This document shows positions 18,424 to 27,078 of a stretch of DNA of 64,000 nucleotides, in pieces. Location: positions 1,302,001-1,366,000 of the forward strand of contig NZ_LT629710.1 in assembly GCF_900104535.1 (NCBI RefSeq). The letters are read 5' to 3'. Each line of letters opens with the position of its first letter. The first letter of the stretch is position 1. A program made the position numbers and the translations under genes. Origin of the DNA: Nakamurella panacisegetis (GTDB lineage Bacteria; Actinomycetota; Actinomycetes; Mycobacteriales; Nakamurellaceae). The notes under the pieces were generated by a model. The model made no database searches. It was not told where the DNA came from and worked only from the letters and a program-made list of their open reading frames with translations.

Positions 18424-20005
18424 AGGCCGGGAGGGTCAGGAAGTCGACGTAATTCTTCCGCGTGGTCAGGTCGACCAGCAGATTCCGCGCATCGGCGAGA
18501 AGATTGCGGCCGTGGGGGATCTCGGCCCAGGCGTCGGCCAGATCCTCGGTCGCGGCGTCGGCGATCTCGGTGATCAGGGCCACGGTCACCATCCGGCCGG
18601 TGTCCAGCATCGTGTGCGCCTGCAACCACTGCCACACCTGCGACCGGGAGATCTCGGCGGTTGCGGCGTCCTCCATCAGGTGGTGGATGGCCACCGCGCC
18701 GCGGCCGGACAACCAGGTCACCAGGTATTCCAGAGCCACCGAGATGTTGCCCCGCAGGCCGGCTTCGGTGACGGGGGTGACCCCGTCGATCTGCAGTGAC
18801 TTGAAGTTCAGCAGCTCCGGCCCCGGCACCTGGGCGTCCCGCCCCTTGTCCAGCTGGTTTACCCCGTCGCCGAGCGCGGCGTCGAAGATCTCCCGACACA
18901 CCGGGACCAACCCCGGGTGTGCCACCCAGGAACCCTCGTATCCGGCGTCCGCCTCGCGGGTCTTGTCCGCCCGCACCTTGGCGAAGGCGACCTCGTTGGC
19001 CGCCGGGTCCTTGGACGGGATGAACGCGGCCATGCCACCGATGGCGTACGCACCGCGCTTGTGGCAGGTGGCCACCAGCAGGTCCGAGTAGGCCTTCATG
19101 AACGGCGCGGCCATGGTGATGGTGTTCCGATCCGGCAGGACGAAGTCGGGTCCGGCGTCGCGGAACGTCTTGATCGCCGAGAACAGATAGTCCCAGCGGC
19201 CGGCGTTGAGGCCGGAGGCGTAGTCCCGCAGCTCGTACAGGAACTCGTCCATCTCGAACGCGGCCCAGATGGTCTCGATCAGCATCGTGGCCCGCACGCT
19301 GCCCGCCGGGATGCCGCAGTACTGTTCGGCGAACGCGAAAACCTCGGCCCACAGCCGGGCCTCGAGATGCGATTCCATCTTCGGCAGGTAGAACGCCGGC
19401 CCCCTCCCCCTGGCCAACAATTCGGAGGCGTTGTGGAAGAAGTACAGACCGAAATCGACCAACGAGCCGGACAGCGGCTCGCCGGCGCGGATCAGGTGCT
19501 TCTCGGGCAGGTGCCAACCGCGGGGCCGCATGACGATGACCGCGTGCTCACCGTCGGCGAGACGGTAGGACTTGCCACCCTGTTCGAGCGTGATCGTCTC
19601 CCGGATCGCGTCGGCCAGATTGATCTGCCCGTCGATCACGTTGGGCCAGTGCGGCGTATTGGCGTCCTCCATGTCGGCCAGCCAGACCTTGGCCCCGGAG
19701 TTCATCGCGTTGATCGTCATCTTCCGGTCGGTCGGGCCGGTGATCTCCACCCGCCGGTCGGACAGGTAGGCCGGCGTCGGCGCGACCGTCCAGTCGCCCG
19801 CCCGGATCTCGGCCGTCTCGGGAAGGAAGTCCAGCGTGGCGCCCGCGGCGACGGCGTCCCGGCGCGTGGTGCGCAAGGCCAGCAGCTCGCGCCGCCGATC
19901 ACCGAACTTCGCGTGCAGGGCGTCCAGGAACTCCAGCGCGGCCGGAGTGAGGACGCGCTCGGCACCGGGGACAACGGGTGCGCCGGCCACAACAGAGATG
20001 CTCAC
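18407..20005 (-). CDS. aceB: Malate synthase A
   Basis: A protein of 532 residues, the usual length of the A isoform. It carries RRVEITGPTDRKMTINAMNSGAKVWLADMEDANTPHW, the catalytic region IVMRPRGWHLPEKH, the signature MESHLEARLWAEVFAFAEQYCGIP, TMLIETIWAAFEMDEFLYEL, and a late SRSQVWQWLQ segment. It condenses glyoxylate with acetyl-CoA to give malate. No isocitrate lyase lies nearby. Its place between uricase and urease indicates that it uses the glyoxylate end-product of urate and allantoin breakdown. Confidence 0.95.
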   Translation of the reverse strand: MSISVVAGAPVVPGAERVLTPAALEFLDALHAKFGDRRRELLALRTTRRDAVAAGATLDFLPETAEIRAGDWTVAPTPAYLSDRRVEITGPTDRKMTINAMNSGAKVWLADMEDANTPHWPNVIDGQINLADAIRETITLEQGGKSYRLADGEHAVIVMRPRGWHLPEKHLIRAGEPLSGSLVDFGLYFFHNASELLARGRGPAFYLPKMESHLEARLWAEVFAFAEQYCGIPAGSVRATMLIETIWAAFEMDEFLYELRDYASGLNAGRWDYLFSAIKTFRDAGPDFVLPDRNTITMAAPFMKAYSDLLVATCHKRGAYAIGGMAAFIPSKDPAANEVAFAKVRADKTREADAGYEGSWVAHPGLVPVCREIFDAALGDGVNQLDKGRDAQVPGPELLNFKSLQIDGVTPVTEAGLRGNISVALEYLVTWLSGRGAVAIHHLMEDAATAEISRSQVWQWLQAHTMLDTGRMVTVALITEIADAATEDLADAWAEIPHGRNLLADARNLLVDLTTRKNYVDFLTLPAYDLIP

Positions 20006-20087
20006 GAAACTCCTTCACTCGCAGGCTGCGACCGGCTCGGCCGTCAGAACTTCATCACATCACGGAAGCCTCCCGCCGGGACGGTCC

Positions 20088-20106
20088 GGACCCGGATTTC
20101 GGGTCC
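20088..20106 (-). terminator. Hairpin between uricase and aceB
   Basis: Perfect 7-bp arms GGACCCG (20088-20094) and CGGGTCC (20100-20106) with a five-base loop lie 25 bases after the uricase stop. They may give partial termination or separate mRNA stability. The 125-base gap holds nothing else I recognise. Confidence 0.4.
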
Positions 20107-20130
20107 CGGCCGGCGCCCCGGCGCAGGTGA

Positions 20131-21174
20131 TCACACGAATCCGGCCACACCGTCCCAGGTGCCGGGCGGTACCGGCGCGTCGTCGCGCACGACGGCCGCC
20201 TCGATCAGCCCGTACGGGCGGTCGGCGGCGTAGAAGACCATGTTCGGGTTGTCCAGGTCCCACTTGCCCAGATCGACCACGAAGTGGTGCAGGTTGGGCA
20301 TGGACAGCCGGATCTCGCTGATCTGCGGGTGAGCCTCCAGGACGCTCCGGCCCATCGCGAACAGCGTCTGCTGCAGGGACAGGCTGTGCACCACGGCGAA
20401 CTGCTCCAGCAGGATCGCCTTGACCGAGGCGAACACGGAGTCGAAGTCGACCTCGAGGGTGTTGTAGACCCAGCGGGAGGTGACCGAGGTCGCCATCACC
20501 CGATCGTCGGTCTCCACCAGCGACGTGTAGGGCACGTCGGGGAACCCGTGGAACTCGCTGCCGGTGCTCTTCAGGACGATCAAGCCGGAAACCCCGGAGA
20601 TGACGGTCTCGTCCCCGTTCAAGCCCGGCGTCGCTACGCTCGCCCGGCCGACATCCCCCGTCGCTGCGCTCGCCCGGCCGACATCCCCCGTCGCCGCGCT
20701 CGCCCGGCCGACATCCCCCGTCGCCGCGCTCGCCCGGCCGACATCCCCCGTCGCCGCGCTCGCCCCGGTCCCCTTCTTCACCACGGTCGTCCGGACGGTG
20801 GCCGGACCCCTGGTGAACGAGTGGTCGTGCGGTCCGTCGGCGGTCTGGATGCGGTCCCAGGCGTACTGCTCGATCTCCATGCGGGCGCCCGTCACGTAGG
20901 CGTAGGTGCCCACGTAGTTGCGGGCCAGGCGCAGCCCGAACTCCTCGATCGCGCCGATACCGTCCCGGCGGGCCAGGGCGTAGATCGTGTTCTTCTGGGT
21001 GTCGGTGGCGATGACCTTGTCGTTGGCCCCGGTGAGGTGGGTGTCGGCGAAGTCGCCGATCAACTGGCTGGTGACGTTGAGGTCGGTGATCACGTGGACC
21101 GGTGTGGTCCGGTCCACGTGGACCAGCCGGACCTCGGCCTTCCCGTACCGGTTGGTGCCCAGGACGATCGCCAT
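20131..21174 (-). CDS. Urate oxidase (uricase) with an in-frame repeat insertion
   Basis: A protein of 347 residues, about 45-50 longer than typical bacterial uricases. Both T-fold halves are present: VLGTNRYGKAEVRLVHV with the catalytic Lys, NDKVIATDTQKNTIYALAR with the catalytic Thr, then VLKSTGSEFHGF, YTSLVETDDRVMATSVTSRW, and a C-terminal LPNLHHFVVDLGKW-like segment written here as MPNLHHFVVD. It oxidises urate to 5-hydroxyisourate with oxygen and no cofactor. The extra length is four copies of a ten-residue unit (RASAATGDVG) between TTVVKKGTGAS and the GLIVLKSTGSEF strand, most likely on a surface loop. It sits four bases after the HIU hydrolase gene. Confidence 0.93.
   Translation of the reverse strand: MAIVLGTNRYGKAEVRLVHVDRTTPVHVITDLNVTSQLIGDFADTHLTGANDKVIATDTQKNTIYALARRDGIGAIEEFGLRLARNYVGTYAYVTGARMEIEQYAWDRIQTADGPHDHSFTRGPATVRTTVVKKGTGASAATGDVGRASAATGDVGRASAATGDVGRASAATGDVGRASVATPGLNGDETVISGVSGLIVLKSTGSEFHGFPDVPYTSLVETDDRVMATSVTSRWVYNTLEVDFDSVFASVKAILLEQFAVVHSLSLQQTLFAMGRSVLEAHPQISEIRLSMPNLHHFVVDLGKWDLDNPNMVFYAADRPYGLIEAAVVRDDAPVPPGTWDGVAGFV
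20641..20760. repeat. Four 30-bp tandem repeats inside the uricase gene
   Basis: Units at 20641-20670, 20671-20700, 20701-20730 and 20731-20760 are identical except for one T/C change in the first. A partial unit precedes them (about 20629-20640) and a diverging one follows. Thirty bases is ten codons, so the uricase frame is kept. The unit contains the motif CGTCGC(C/T)GCGCTCGCCCGG. Confidence 0.95.
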
Positions 21175-21177
21175 GTG

Positions 21178-21540
21178 CTAGCTCCCGAGGTAGGTCGAGT
21201 AGGAGTAGGTGCTGGCCAGCACCGGGATGTGGAAATGCGCGCGCGTGGCCGGCAGCAGTACCGACACGGCGATGCGGGGGTAGAACATCGCGCCGTGGAC
21301 CGCGCGGAAGTAGTCCGCGGTGACGAACACGAGCCGGTACTCCCCCGGTTCGAGCGGCTCGGCGTTGAGCTGGGCGACCCGGCCGTCGGCGTCGGTGACG
21401 CCGCCGCCGACCGCAGTGGCCGTGCCGTCGGGCCGGAGCTGCTCCAGCGACACCTCGACGCCCGCGGCGGGCCGGCCGGCGCCGGTGTCCAGCAGGTGGG
21501 TCGACACCCGCTCGATGCTCGCCCTCGACGGCTCGCTCAT
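21178..21540 (-). CDS. 5-hydroxyisourate hydrolase (transthyretin-like)
   Basis: A protein of 120 residues, the normal length for HIU hydrolases. His14 in VSTHLLDTGAGRPA and the HFHIPVL segment supply the conserved active-site histidines, and EYRLVFVTADYF holds the conserved core. The C-terminus reads YSTYLGS where the family tetrapeptide is YRGS, so the normally invariant Arg is Leu (codon CTC). It converts 5-hydroxyisourate to OHCU after uricase. It starts within the last four bases of the OHCU decarboxylase gene. Confidence 0.9.
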   Translation of the reverse strand: MSEPSRASIERVSTHLLDTGAGRPAAGVEVSLEQLRPDGTATAVGGGVTDADGRVAQLNAEPLEPGEYRLVFVTADYFRAVHGAMFYPRIAVSVLLPATRAHFHIPVLASTYSYSTYLGS

Positions 21541-22037
21541 TCCGGCCCCACCGCCTTGGCCAGCCGCAGCAGGCCGATCTGGCGAAGTTCGTCCATCACC
21601 ACCGGCTTCTCCGATTCGGCATCGTTGGTCAGTCGGGACTTCAGGTTCCCCAGGATCTCAGCCCCCGAACGCCCCGCCGCGCGCAGCAGGAAGATGTACC
21701 CGAAACGGGCCTCGTACTCGGCGTTCCCGGCGGCCAGTTCGGCCGCGTCGTCGTCCCGCACCCCGGACTGTTCCGACTCCGACCAGGCCGACTCGGTGGC
21801 CGTCCCCGCGACGGCGGCCTTCTTCTCGCCGATCCGGGGGTGCCGGGCCAGCGCTCCGGCCACCTGCCGCCAGCTGATCTGCCCGGCCCGGTCGGCCGCG
21901 GCCGCCCGGAGCGATTCCAGGTCGGGGTAGGGCCGTCCGGCCGACACCGCCGACACCCACTCCGGGATGTCGAGGCAGGCACCGAGAACCTCTGTGGCCA
22001 CGGCGTCATCGGAGTTGAACTCGGTCAGCGTGGTCAC
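21537..22037 (-). CDS. uraD: OHCU decarboxylase (UraD)
   Basis: A protein of 166 residues from GTG 22037, overlapping the GntR stop by four bases. Family marks include a CLDIPEWVSAV opening, ALARHPRIGEKKA with the catalytic His, the SEQSGV segment, AELAAGNAEYEARFGYIFLLRAAGRSGAEIL, and a C-terminal ELRQIGLLRLAK. It turns OHCU into S-allantoin, the third step from urate. The long frame up to 22304 is a shadow of the GntR gene. Confidence 0.93.
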   Translation of the reverse strand: MTTLTEFNSDDAVATEVLGACLDIPEWVSAVSAGRPYPDLESLRAAAADRAGQISWRQVAGALARHPRIGEKKAAVAGTATESAWSESEQSGVRDDDAAELAAGNAEYEARFGYIFLLRAAGRSGAEILGNLKSRLTNDAESEKPVVMDELRQIGLLRLAKAVGPE

Positions 22038-22807
22038 GACGGCACCCCTCGACGGCCGTCGGGGCGCGGCCGGTGCGGCGGCGACCCGGTGTCGCCGTCG
22101 GGTTCGGTGAACAGTCCGGTGTCGACCGGCAGGGCCGCGATGGAAGTGTCCAGGTGGTCGAGGTGGCGGCTGGCCACGGCCAGCAGGGCAGCGGCCTGAC
22201 GGGCCACGAAGTGGTCGAGCATCGCCCGGTGCTCGGCGTGCAGGCGTCCACGCTGAGCCTGGTCGATGTGCGCCATCGGCTGGAACGGCTCGGTCACGTT
22301 CCACGCCGACTCGAGCATGCCGAGCAGCGGGCGCATGCGGGACGGGGTGACCAGGGCCAGGTGGAACCGGCGGCTCTGCACGTGGTAGCCGTGGAAGTCG
22401 TTGTCGGACATGGCTCGGTCCAGGGCGGCGAGGGCGTCCACGGCGACCGCGTCGTCGGCCGGGGTGGCCAACTCGACCGCGGAGGCCAGCGCCGCCTTCT
22501 CCAGCACCCCGCGCACCGTGTACAGACCTTTGAACTCCTCGACGGTCAGCTGGGCGACCAGGTACCCGGAGTGCGGGCGGTGGTCGACCAACCCTTCACC
22601 GATCAGCGTGCGGAGCGATTCCCGCACCGGGATACGGCTGACGCCGAACGTCTCGGCCACCTGATCGACCGGGATAGGCGTTCCCGGTGCCACGCCGCCC
22701 TCGAGGATCACGCGTCGGAGTTCGGCCAGGATCGCGGCTTGGGAACGGGTGGTCCGGTCACACTGCAGCCGGGCGATGAGGGTGGACGGACGTCTGGCAG
22801 CCGGCAC
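22034..22807 (-). CDS. GntR family (FCD-type) regulator
   Basis: A protein of 257 residues from GTG 22807, eight bases after GGAGG; the open frame to 23059 lacks support. The N-terminal winged helix reads AAILAELRRVILEGG, VDQVAETFGVSRIPVRESLRTLIGEGLV. The C-terminal FCD domain is helical with the metal/ligand-type histidines in FHLAL and LHAEHRAMLDHFV. It leads the uraD, HIU hydrolase, uricase genes by translational overlap. Autoregulated control of the urate operon by a ureide ligand is likely but inferred from position. Confidence 0.88.
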   Translation of the reverse strand: MPAARRPSTLIARLQCDRTTRSQAAILAELRRVILEGGVAPGTPIPVDQVAETFGVSRIPVRESLRTLIGEGLVDHRPHSGYLVAQLTVEEFKGLYTVRGVLEKAALASAVELATPADDAVAVDALAALDRAMSDNDFHGYHVQSRRFHLALVTPSRMRPLLGMLESAWNVTEPFQPMAHIDQAQRGRLHAEHRAMLDHFVARQAAALLAVASRHLDHLDTSIAALPVDTGLFTEPDGDTGSPPHRPRPDGRRGVPS

Positions 22808-23086
22808 CGAATGTCCCTCCGTCGATCGGTGGGCGCCGCCTCGGGGCGTTCGCGCCACTGTGCCGGGCCAACGTCCCGTCGGCGCCCGACAGGTCTTCTC
22901 CTTCGTTCTGCCGGACGGTATCGACCGTATGTTGCCTCCCGATGACGCCCAGGCTGCGCCGGCAAGACTCCGGCGCGGGGCGCCGGGCGTCATCGGCGGG
23001 GGCCCAGGACGGTCCGACATGGCGCCATCATGGCACCCGGCCCGCAACTGCCGCCGCATTCGGCGGCGCCGGTCGGCCGGCGGAGA

Positions 23087-23821
23087 TCAGAGGACCGCGA
23101 ACTCGCTCAGCAGGCCGACGTACTGCTTGGCCGGCGGCGGCGCGAACTCGCCCCAGGTGCTCGTCCGCAGGCCGAGCGCGACCAGCGATTCGGCCATCTT
23201 GGTGGCGGCGGCCACCCCGTCGATCACCGGGACGCCGAGCACGGAACTGATCTCGGCGGCCAAGTCGGCCATGCCGGCGCACCCGAGGACGATGACGTCC
23301 GCCTGGTCCTCGACCAGCGCCGCCCGGCACTCGGCGGTGATGAGTTCGCGGGCACCCGATCCAGGCTCGTCCAGCTCGAGCACCGGGACCTCGCAGGCCC
23401 GTACACCGCGGCAGCGGTCAGCGAATCCGTAGTGCGCGGCCAGGTCCCAGGCCCGACCCCGGGTCCGGCCGAGCGTCGTCACCACGCTGAAGCCGCGGCC
23501 GAGGAAGCTGGCCGCGTGCATGGCCGCTTCGGCGATGCCGACGACCGGCCCGGACGCCAGCTCCCGGGCCGCGTCCAGTCCGGGATCGCCGAAGCAGGCG
23601 ATCACGTAGCCGTCCGCGCCCTCACCCTCACCTCGCTCGACCTCCTCGAGCAGGCCGGGCACCGACAGTGCCTCGTCGTAGTGACTCTCGATCGACGCCG
23701 GGCCCATCGACGGACTGACGGCGCTGATCTCGGTGCCTGCCGCGGCCACCGCGCGGGCGCAGTCGCCGATCCGCCGGGTCATGGCCCACGTGGTGTTCGG
23801 ATTGATGATCTTGATCAGCAT
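23087..23821 (-). CDS. Asp/Glu/hydantoin racemase family protein (probable allantoin racemase)
   Basis: A protein of 244 residues. It begins with the family motif IKIINPNTTWAMT and has the two catalytic cysteines in IACFGDPGLDAARE and VLGCAGMADL. The protein resembles HyuE/HpxA-type hydantoin and allantoin racemases. Between the NCS1 permease and the urate operon, racemisation of allantoin between R and S forms is the likely job, letting a stereospecific allantoinase use all of it. The dispersed repeat begins 17 bases upstream of the ATG. Confidence 0.82.
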   Translation of the reverse strand: MLIKIINPNTTWAMTRRIGDCARAVAAAGTEISAVSPSMGPASIESHYDEALSVPGLLEEVERGEGEGADGYVIACFGDPGLDAARELASGPVVGIAEAAMHAASFLGRGFSVVTTLGRTRGRAWDLAAHYGFADRCRGVRACEVPVLELDEPGSGARELITAECRAALVEDQADVIVLGCAGMADLAAEISSVLGVPVIDGVAAATKMAESLVALGLRTSTWGEFAPPPAKQYVGLLSEFAVL

Positions 23822-23837
23822 GGCTTCTCCGTAGGGC

Positions 23838-23919
23838 GGCGTGGATCAACTTCGCAGGCGTGGCCAAAAATGACGCCTTCCGTCACTCCAGTCCCAAACC
23901 GGAGAAGTTGATCAACGCC
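23838..23919. repeat. Dispersed inverted-repeat element, copy 2
   Basis: GGCGTGGATCAACTTC at 23838-23853 is inverted at 23904-23919 with one mismatch. The first 22 bases equal the start of the copy at 2742. The centre, read on the opposite strand, gives TGGGACTGGAGTGACGGAA (23896-23878), matching copy 1 at 17 of 19 positions. The inner part is therefore flipped relative to copy 1. Confidence 0.85.
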
Positions 23920-23920
23920 A

Positions 23921-24020
23921 GAGGTCGGGACGTGCCGACAGAGTTCGGGACGTGCCGACAGAGTTCGGGACGTGGCGACAGAGGTCGGGACTTGCCGGCA
24001 GAGGTCAGGACCGGCGGTCG
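23921..24020. repeat. 20-bp tandem repeat array (five units)
   Basis: Units start at 23921, 23941, 23961, 23981 and 24001. The consensus is GAGGTCGGGACGTGCCGACA. The first four differ at one to three positions each and the fifth is degenerate. A further decayed stretch rich in GTCGGGACC and CGACG follows to about 24110. The array begins one base after the dispersed element and fills the gap upstream of the racemase, beyond the NCS1 stop. Confidence 0.9.
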
Positions 24021-24123
24021 ACGTCGCCGTCGGGACCTTCCGACGGGGACAAGACCGTTCCGACGACGACGTACCGGGCGAGGCCGTCCGGCCGACGACG
24101 TACCGGCTGCGGCGGGAACCGGC

Positions 24124-25680
24124 TCACACGGCCGCGAGATCGTCGACTGGGACCGAGTTCTTGACGATCGCCGTGCCGACATAGTGGCCGACGAAGCCGA
24201 GCCCGGCACAGATGAACCAGCTGTAGGCGGCCACGCCGGAGGAGGCCCAGAAGACGATGATCACGCCGACCAGCGCTCCGACCAGGGTGGACACGATGGC
24301 CACCGGGTTGTACCCGCGCGAGTAGTGGTAGCGCCCCTTCGGATCCAGCGTGTACAGGTCGTCGACCACCACCCGACGCTTCTTGATCAGGTAGTAGTCG
24401 GCGATCAGGACGCCGTACAGCGGACCGATGAAGCAGCCGAGGATGTCGAGCGTGTAATGGATCGTCTCCGGGTTGTTGTAGAGATTCCACGGGGTGATCA
24501 GCACCGAACCAACGGCCGCGATCATCCCGCCCATCCGCCAGGAGATGCGCTGCGGGTTGACGTTGGAGAAGTCGAACGCCGGCGAGATGAAGTTGGCGAC
24601 GATGTTGATTCCGACGGTGGCGATCATGAAGGTCAGCGCCCCGATCAGCACCGCGGTGGTGGAGTCGAGTTTGGAGACGGTGACCACCGGGTCGGTGATC
24701 AGCTGCCCGAACACCGGACGGGTGGCGGCCGCGGTGACCACGACCAGCACCGAGAAGACGATGAAGTTCAGCGGCAGGCCGAGCAGGTTGCCGCGTTTGA
24801 TCGCCCCGAAAGACTTGCCGTAGCGAGCGAAATCGCCGTAGTTGAGCATCGGACCGGAGAAGTAGGAGACGACCAGCGCGATGGAGCTGAGCAGTACCGG
24901 GACAACCGCCCAGCCGGTCAGCGTCAGACCGCCGTCGGCCAGGTTGAAGTTGATGTGGCTCCAGCCGGCCTTGGTCACCAGGTAGATGGCCAGGACGAAC
25001 ATGACCACATACACGGCCGGCCCACAGAAGTCGATGAACTTGCGAATGGATTCCATGCCCCGCCAGAACACGATGGCCTGGGCCACCCACATCAACATGA
25101 ATCCGGCCCACCCCAGGGCCGAGAGCCCGGCGAATCCGTGCTGCGCCTTGTCGGCCCACGGGGCGACACCGGGCCATATCTTCACAGCCAGCAAGACGAT
25201 CGAGTTGGACGCCAGATAGGTCTGGATCCCGTACCAGGCAACGGCAATGAGGCCGCGGATGATGGCCGGCACGTTCGCGCCGAGCACTCCGAACGGAATC
25301 CGCGAGGCCACCGGATATGGAGTACCGGTGGCGTGTGACGGTTTGGCCACCAGATTGCACAGGAAATAGACGATCACAATACCGACCAATAGTGCGATGA
25401 GTACCTGCCAGGCGGCCAGGCCGAGCGCGAACAGGCTGCCGGCCGTGACGTATCCGCCGACGCTGTGCACATCGGACATCCAGAACGCGAAGAACGCATA
25501 GGACTTCCACGTCTGCTGTTTCAGCGGTGCGAGATCCTCGTTGGTCAGTCGGGGGTCGTAGCCGGGCTTGATCAGGCCACCGAGTTCACTCGGCTCGGCG
25601 TGTCCACCGGTGGGGTGGTGCGGCGCCGGCACCTCGGCGACCTCAGCGGTTGTTGCTGTGCGAGTGGATGTATCGGTCAT
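24124..25680 (-). CDS. NCS1 family permease (allantoin/purine-related)
   Basis: A protein of 518 residues with about twelve membrane segments. GGAG lies five bases before the ATG. The N-terminal soluble part carries LTNEDLAPLKQQTWKSYAFFAFWMSDVHSVGGY, typical of the Mhp1/PucI/Fur group, and later segments include PFGVLGANVPAIIRG and MLNYGDFARYGKSF. NCS1 carriers import nucleobases, hydantoins or allantoin with sodium or protons. Flanked by allantoicase and the racemase, allantoin or a related ureide is the likely substrate. The N-terminus has a His/Pro-rich 30-residue leader of no clear role. Confidence 0.88.
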   Translation of the reverse strand: MTDTSTRTATTAEVAEVPAPHHPTGGHAEPSELGGLIKPGYDPRLTNEDLAPLKQQTWKSYAFFAFWMSDVHSVGGYVTAGSLFALGLAAWQVLIALLVGIVIVYFLCNLVAKPSHATGTPYPVASRIPFGVLGANVPAIIRGLIAVAWYGIQTYLASNSIVLLAVKIWPGVAPWADKAQHGFAGLSALGWAGFMLMWVAQAIVFWRGMESIRKFIDFCGPAVYVVMFVLAIYLVTKAGWSHINFNLADGGLTLTGWAVVPVLLSSIALVVSYFSGPMLNYGDFARYGKSFGAIKRGNLLGLPLNFIVFSVLVVVTAAATRPVFGQLITDPVVTVSKLDSTTAVLIGALTFMIATVGINIVANFISPAFDFSNVNPQRISWRMGGMIAAVGSVLITPWNLYNNPETIHYTLDILGCFIGPLYGVLIADYYLIKKRRVVVDDLYTLDPKGRYHYSRGYNPVAIVSTLVGALVGVIIVFWASSGVAAYSWFICAGLGFVGHYVGTAIVKNSVPVDDLAAV

Positions 25681-25951
25681 CGGGACTCCAATCGGGGCTC
25701 AGAGACGGACCTCGGCGGTGAGGTGGGCGGCAGCAACCGCGCGGCGCTGCCTCGGCCGGAGGACCGGATCCATCGCCGCGCGGGCGGGGCAGAGGCGAGC
25801 ACCGGACGCTCGTGATGCACCTCGGCGTACGAACGTCACCGATGCCGGCCAACGCAGCGAAGATTAGCGACGGCGTATTGCGCCTCGATGACACAATGGA
25901 TATATCTCTTCCGACGCCGTCCGCTCTACCGTCGGCGGCGTTTCCCGCGCC
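25681..25951. other. Gap between allantoicase and the NCS1 gene
   Basis: No gene is supported here. It should hold the NCS1 promoter, which I cannot place with confidence. A weak 6-bp stem, 25914-25919 with 25936-25941, lies just past the allantoicase stop and could be its terminator. The AT-rich spot near 25895-25907 (GGATATATC) stands out from the GC-rich background. Confidence 0.35.
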
Positions 25952-27046
25952 CTACCAGGCGAGGCTGAGGAGTTGCTCCGTCGTCAGGGTCCGGACCGCG
26001 ACCGGCTCGAACCCGGCTGTGGCCAGGACCGTGGCGTAGGCCGGGGGCGGCAGCAGCCGCAGCCAGTGCGCGATGGCCTGGGCCAGGGCGTCCCCGGCCA
26101 GCTCGCCCATCAGGTGCAGTCGGGAGAAACCGCCGTCCGGGAAGACATCGACCCGTACCGCCGAGATGGCCGGGGTCGGGTCCAGCCGGAAGCGGTTGTG
26201 CCCGTCCGGTGAGATGGCCGATTCGGCCAGGATCTCCTGCCACGGCGCCTCGTCGTCGGTCCGGCCGGACAACCGGACGCGGCCCGGGGCGTTGCCCAGG
26301 AAGTACCCCGTGTCGATGTCGACGTAGGACAGATGTGACGGCCCGGCCAGGGTGACGACGAGGTAGTCGTTGCCCGCGGTGCGGCGACGGGCCGTCTCCC
26401 ACCCCTCGGACATGGATCGGGCCACGCCCGGATAGAGCACCTGACGGGCATCGGAGTAGAACATGTCCGAGCATTCGGCGATCTCGCCGCCGTTGTGGAG
26501 GGCGGCCAGGTCGATACGGCTGCCCAGCACCCGGGGGTCGGGGACCGGCGTGCCCAGCACCCGTAGCCGCGCAACCCCGCCGTCGGGGAAGATGTTGAGC
26601 CGGACGTGGCTGAACGCATAGTGGTTGTGCACCCGATAGGTGTTGGCGGTGTCGCCTCGGGCCGCCGATTGCGGGACCACCGCGACCCATTCCGCCTGGG
26701 CCAGTTGGTCGTTCGAGGGGTTGCCGTCCAACCAGGTCGCCTCGACGGAGATCTCCGGCGGGTAGTTCCCGGTGAACCAGGCGGTGTCGACCACTATCTC
26801 GTGAAGGGTGCCCGGGACGCCGAGCGCGACGATCGCCCAGTCGTACCCCGGGGTGCGCCGACGCCTGGTCTCCCAACCGTCGTAGATCTTGCCGTGCGGA
26901 CCGAATTCCAGCTTGTCGTGCAGCGGGGCCCACGGCTGGATCAGCGCCTCGCGGGGCGCGAAGAAGTCGTCACTGGCCCATCGGACCGAGCCGCCGAGAG
27001 AACGCGAGGCGAGGTCGAGGTCGGTGCGCTTCATATCCGGGTTCAC
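25952..27046 (-). CDS. alc: Allantoicase
   Basis: A protein of 364 residues from GTG 27046; ATG 27034 (MKRTDLDLAS) is an equally good start. Two homologous beta-jelly-roll repeats are visible: the first with GWETRRRRTPGYDWAIVALG...WFTGNYPP, the second with GWETARRRTAGNDYLVVTLA...YFLGNAPG. Each ends in a FPDGG(V/F)(A/S)RL motif. Allantoicase hydrolyses allantoate to ureidoglycolate and urea. It follows allantoinase by 32 bases. Its urea product feeds the urease encoded further down the same strand. Confidence 0.95.
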   Translation of the reverse strand: MNPDMKRTDLDLASRSLGGSVRWASDDFFAPREALIQPWAPLHDKLEFGPHGKIYDGWETRRRRTPGYDWAIVALGVPGTLHEIVVDTAWFTGNYPPEISVEATWLDGNPSNDQLAQAEWVAVVPQSAARGDTANTYRVHNHYAFSHVRLNIFPDGGVARLRVLGTPVPDPRVLGSRIDLAALHNGGEIAECSDMFYSDARQVLYPGVARSMSEGWETARRRTAGNDYLVVTLAGPSHLSYVDIDTGYFLGNAPGRVRLSGRTDDEAPWQEILAESAISPDGHNRFRLDPTPAISAVRVDVFPDGGFSRLHLMGELAGDALAQAIAHWLRLLPPPAYATVLATAGFEPVAVRTLTTEQLLSLAW

Positions 27047-27078
27047 ACTCCGTGCGGTGATCGATGGTGACGGGCGAT

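Noticed and set aside
20641-20760. The 30-bp repeats as a CRISPR array
   Set aside because: The units are directly adjacent with no spacers, are translated in the uricase frame, and no cas genes are present.
23860-25338. A plus-strand open frame of 492 codons through the repeats and opposite the NCS1 gene
   Set aside because: It starts in repeat DNA and then runs antisense to a clear permease; its composition is Arg/Asp/Gly-rich shadow sequence.
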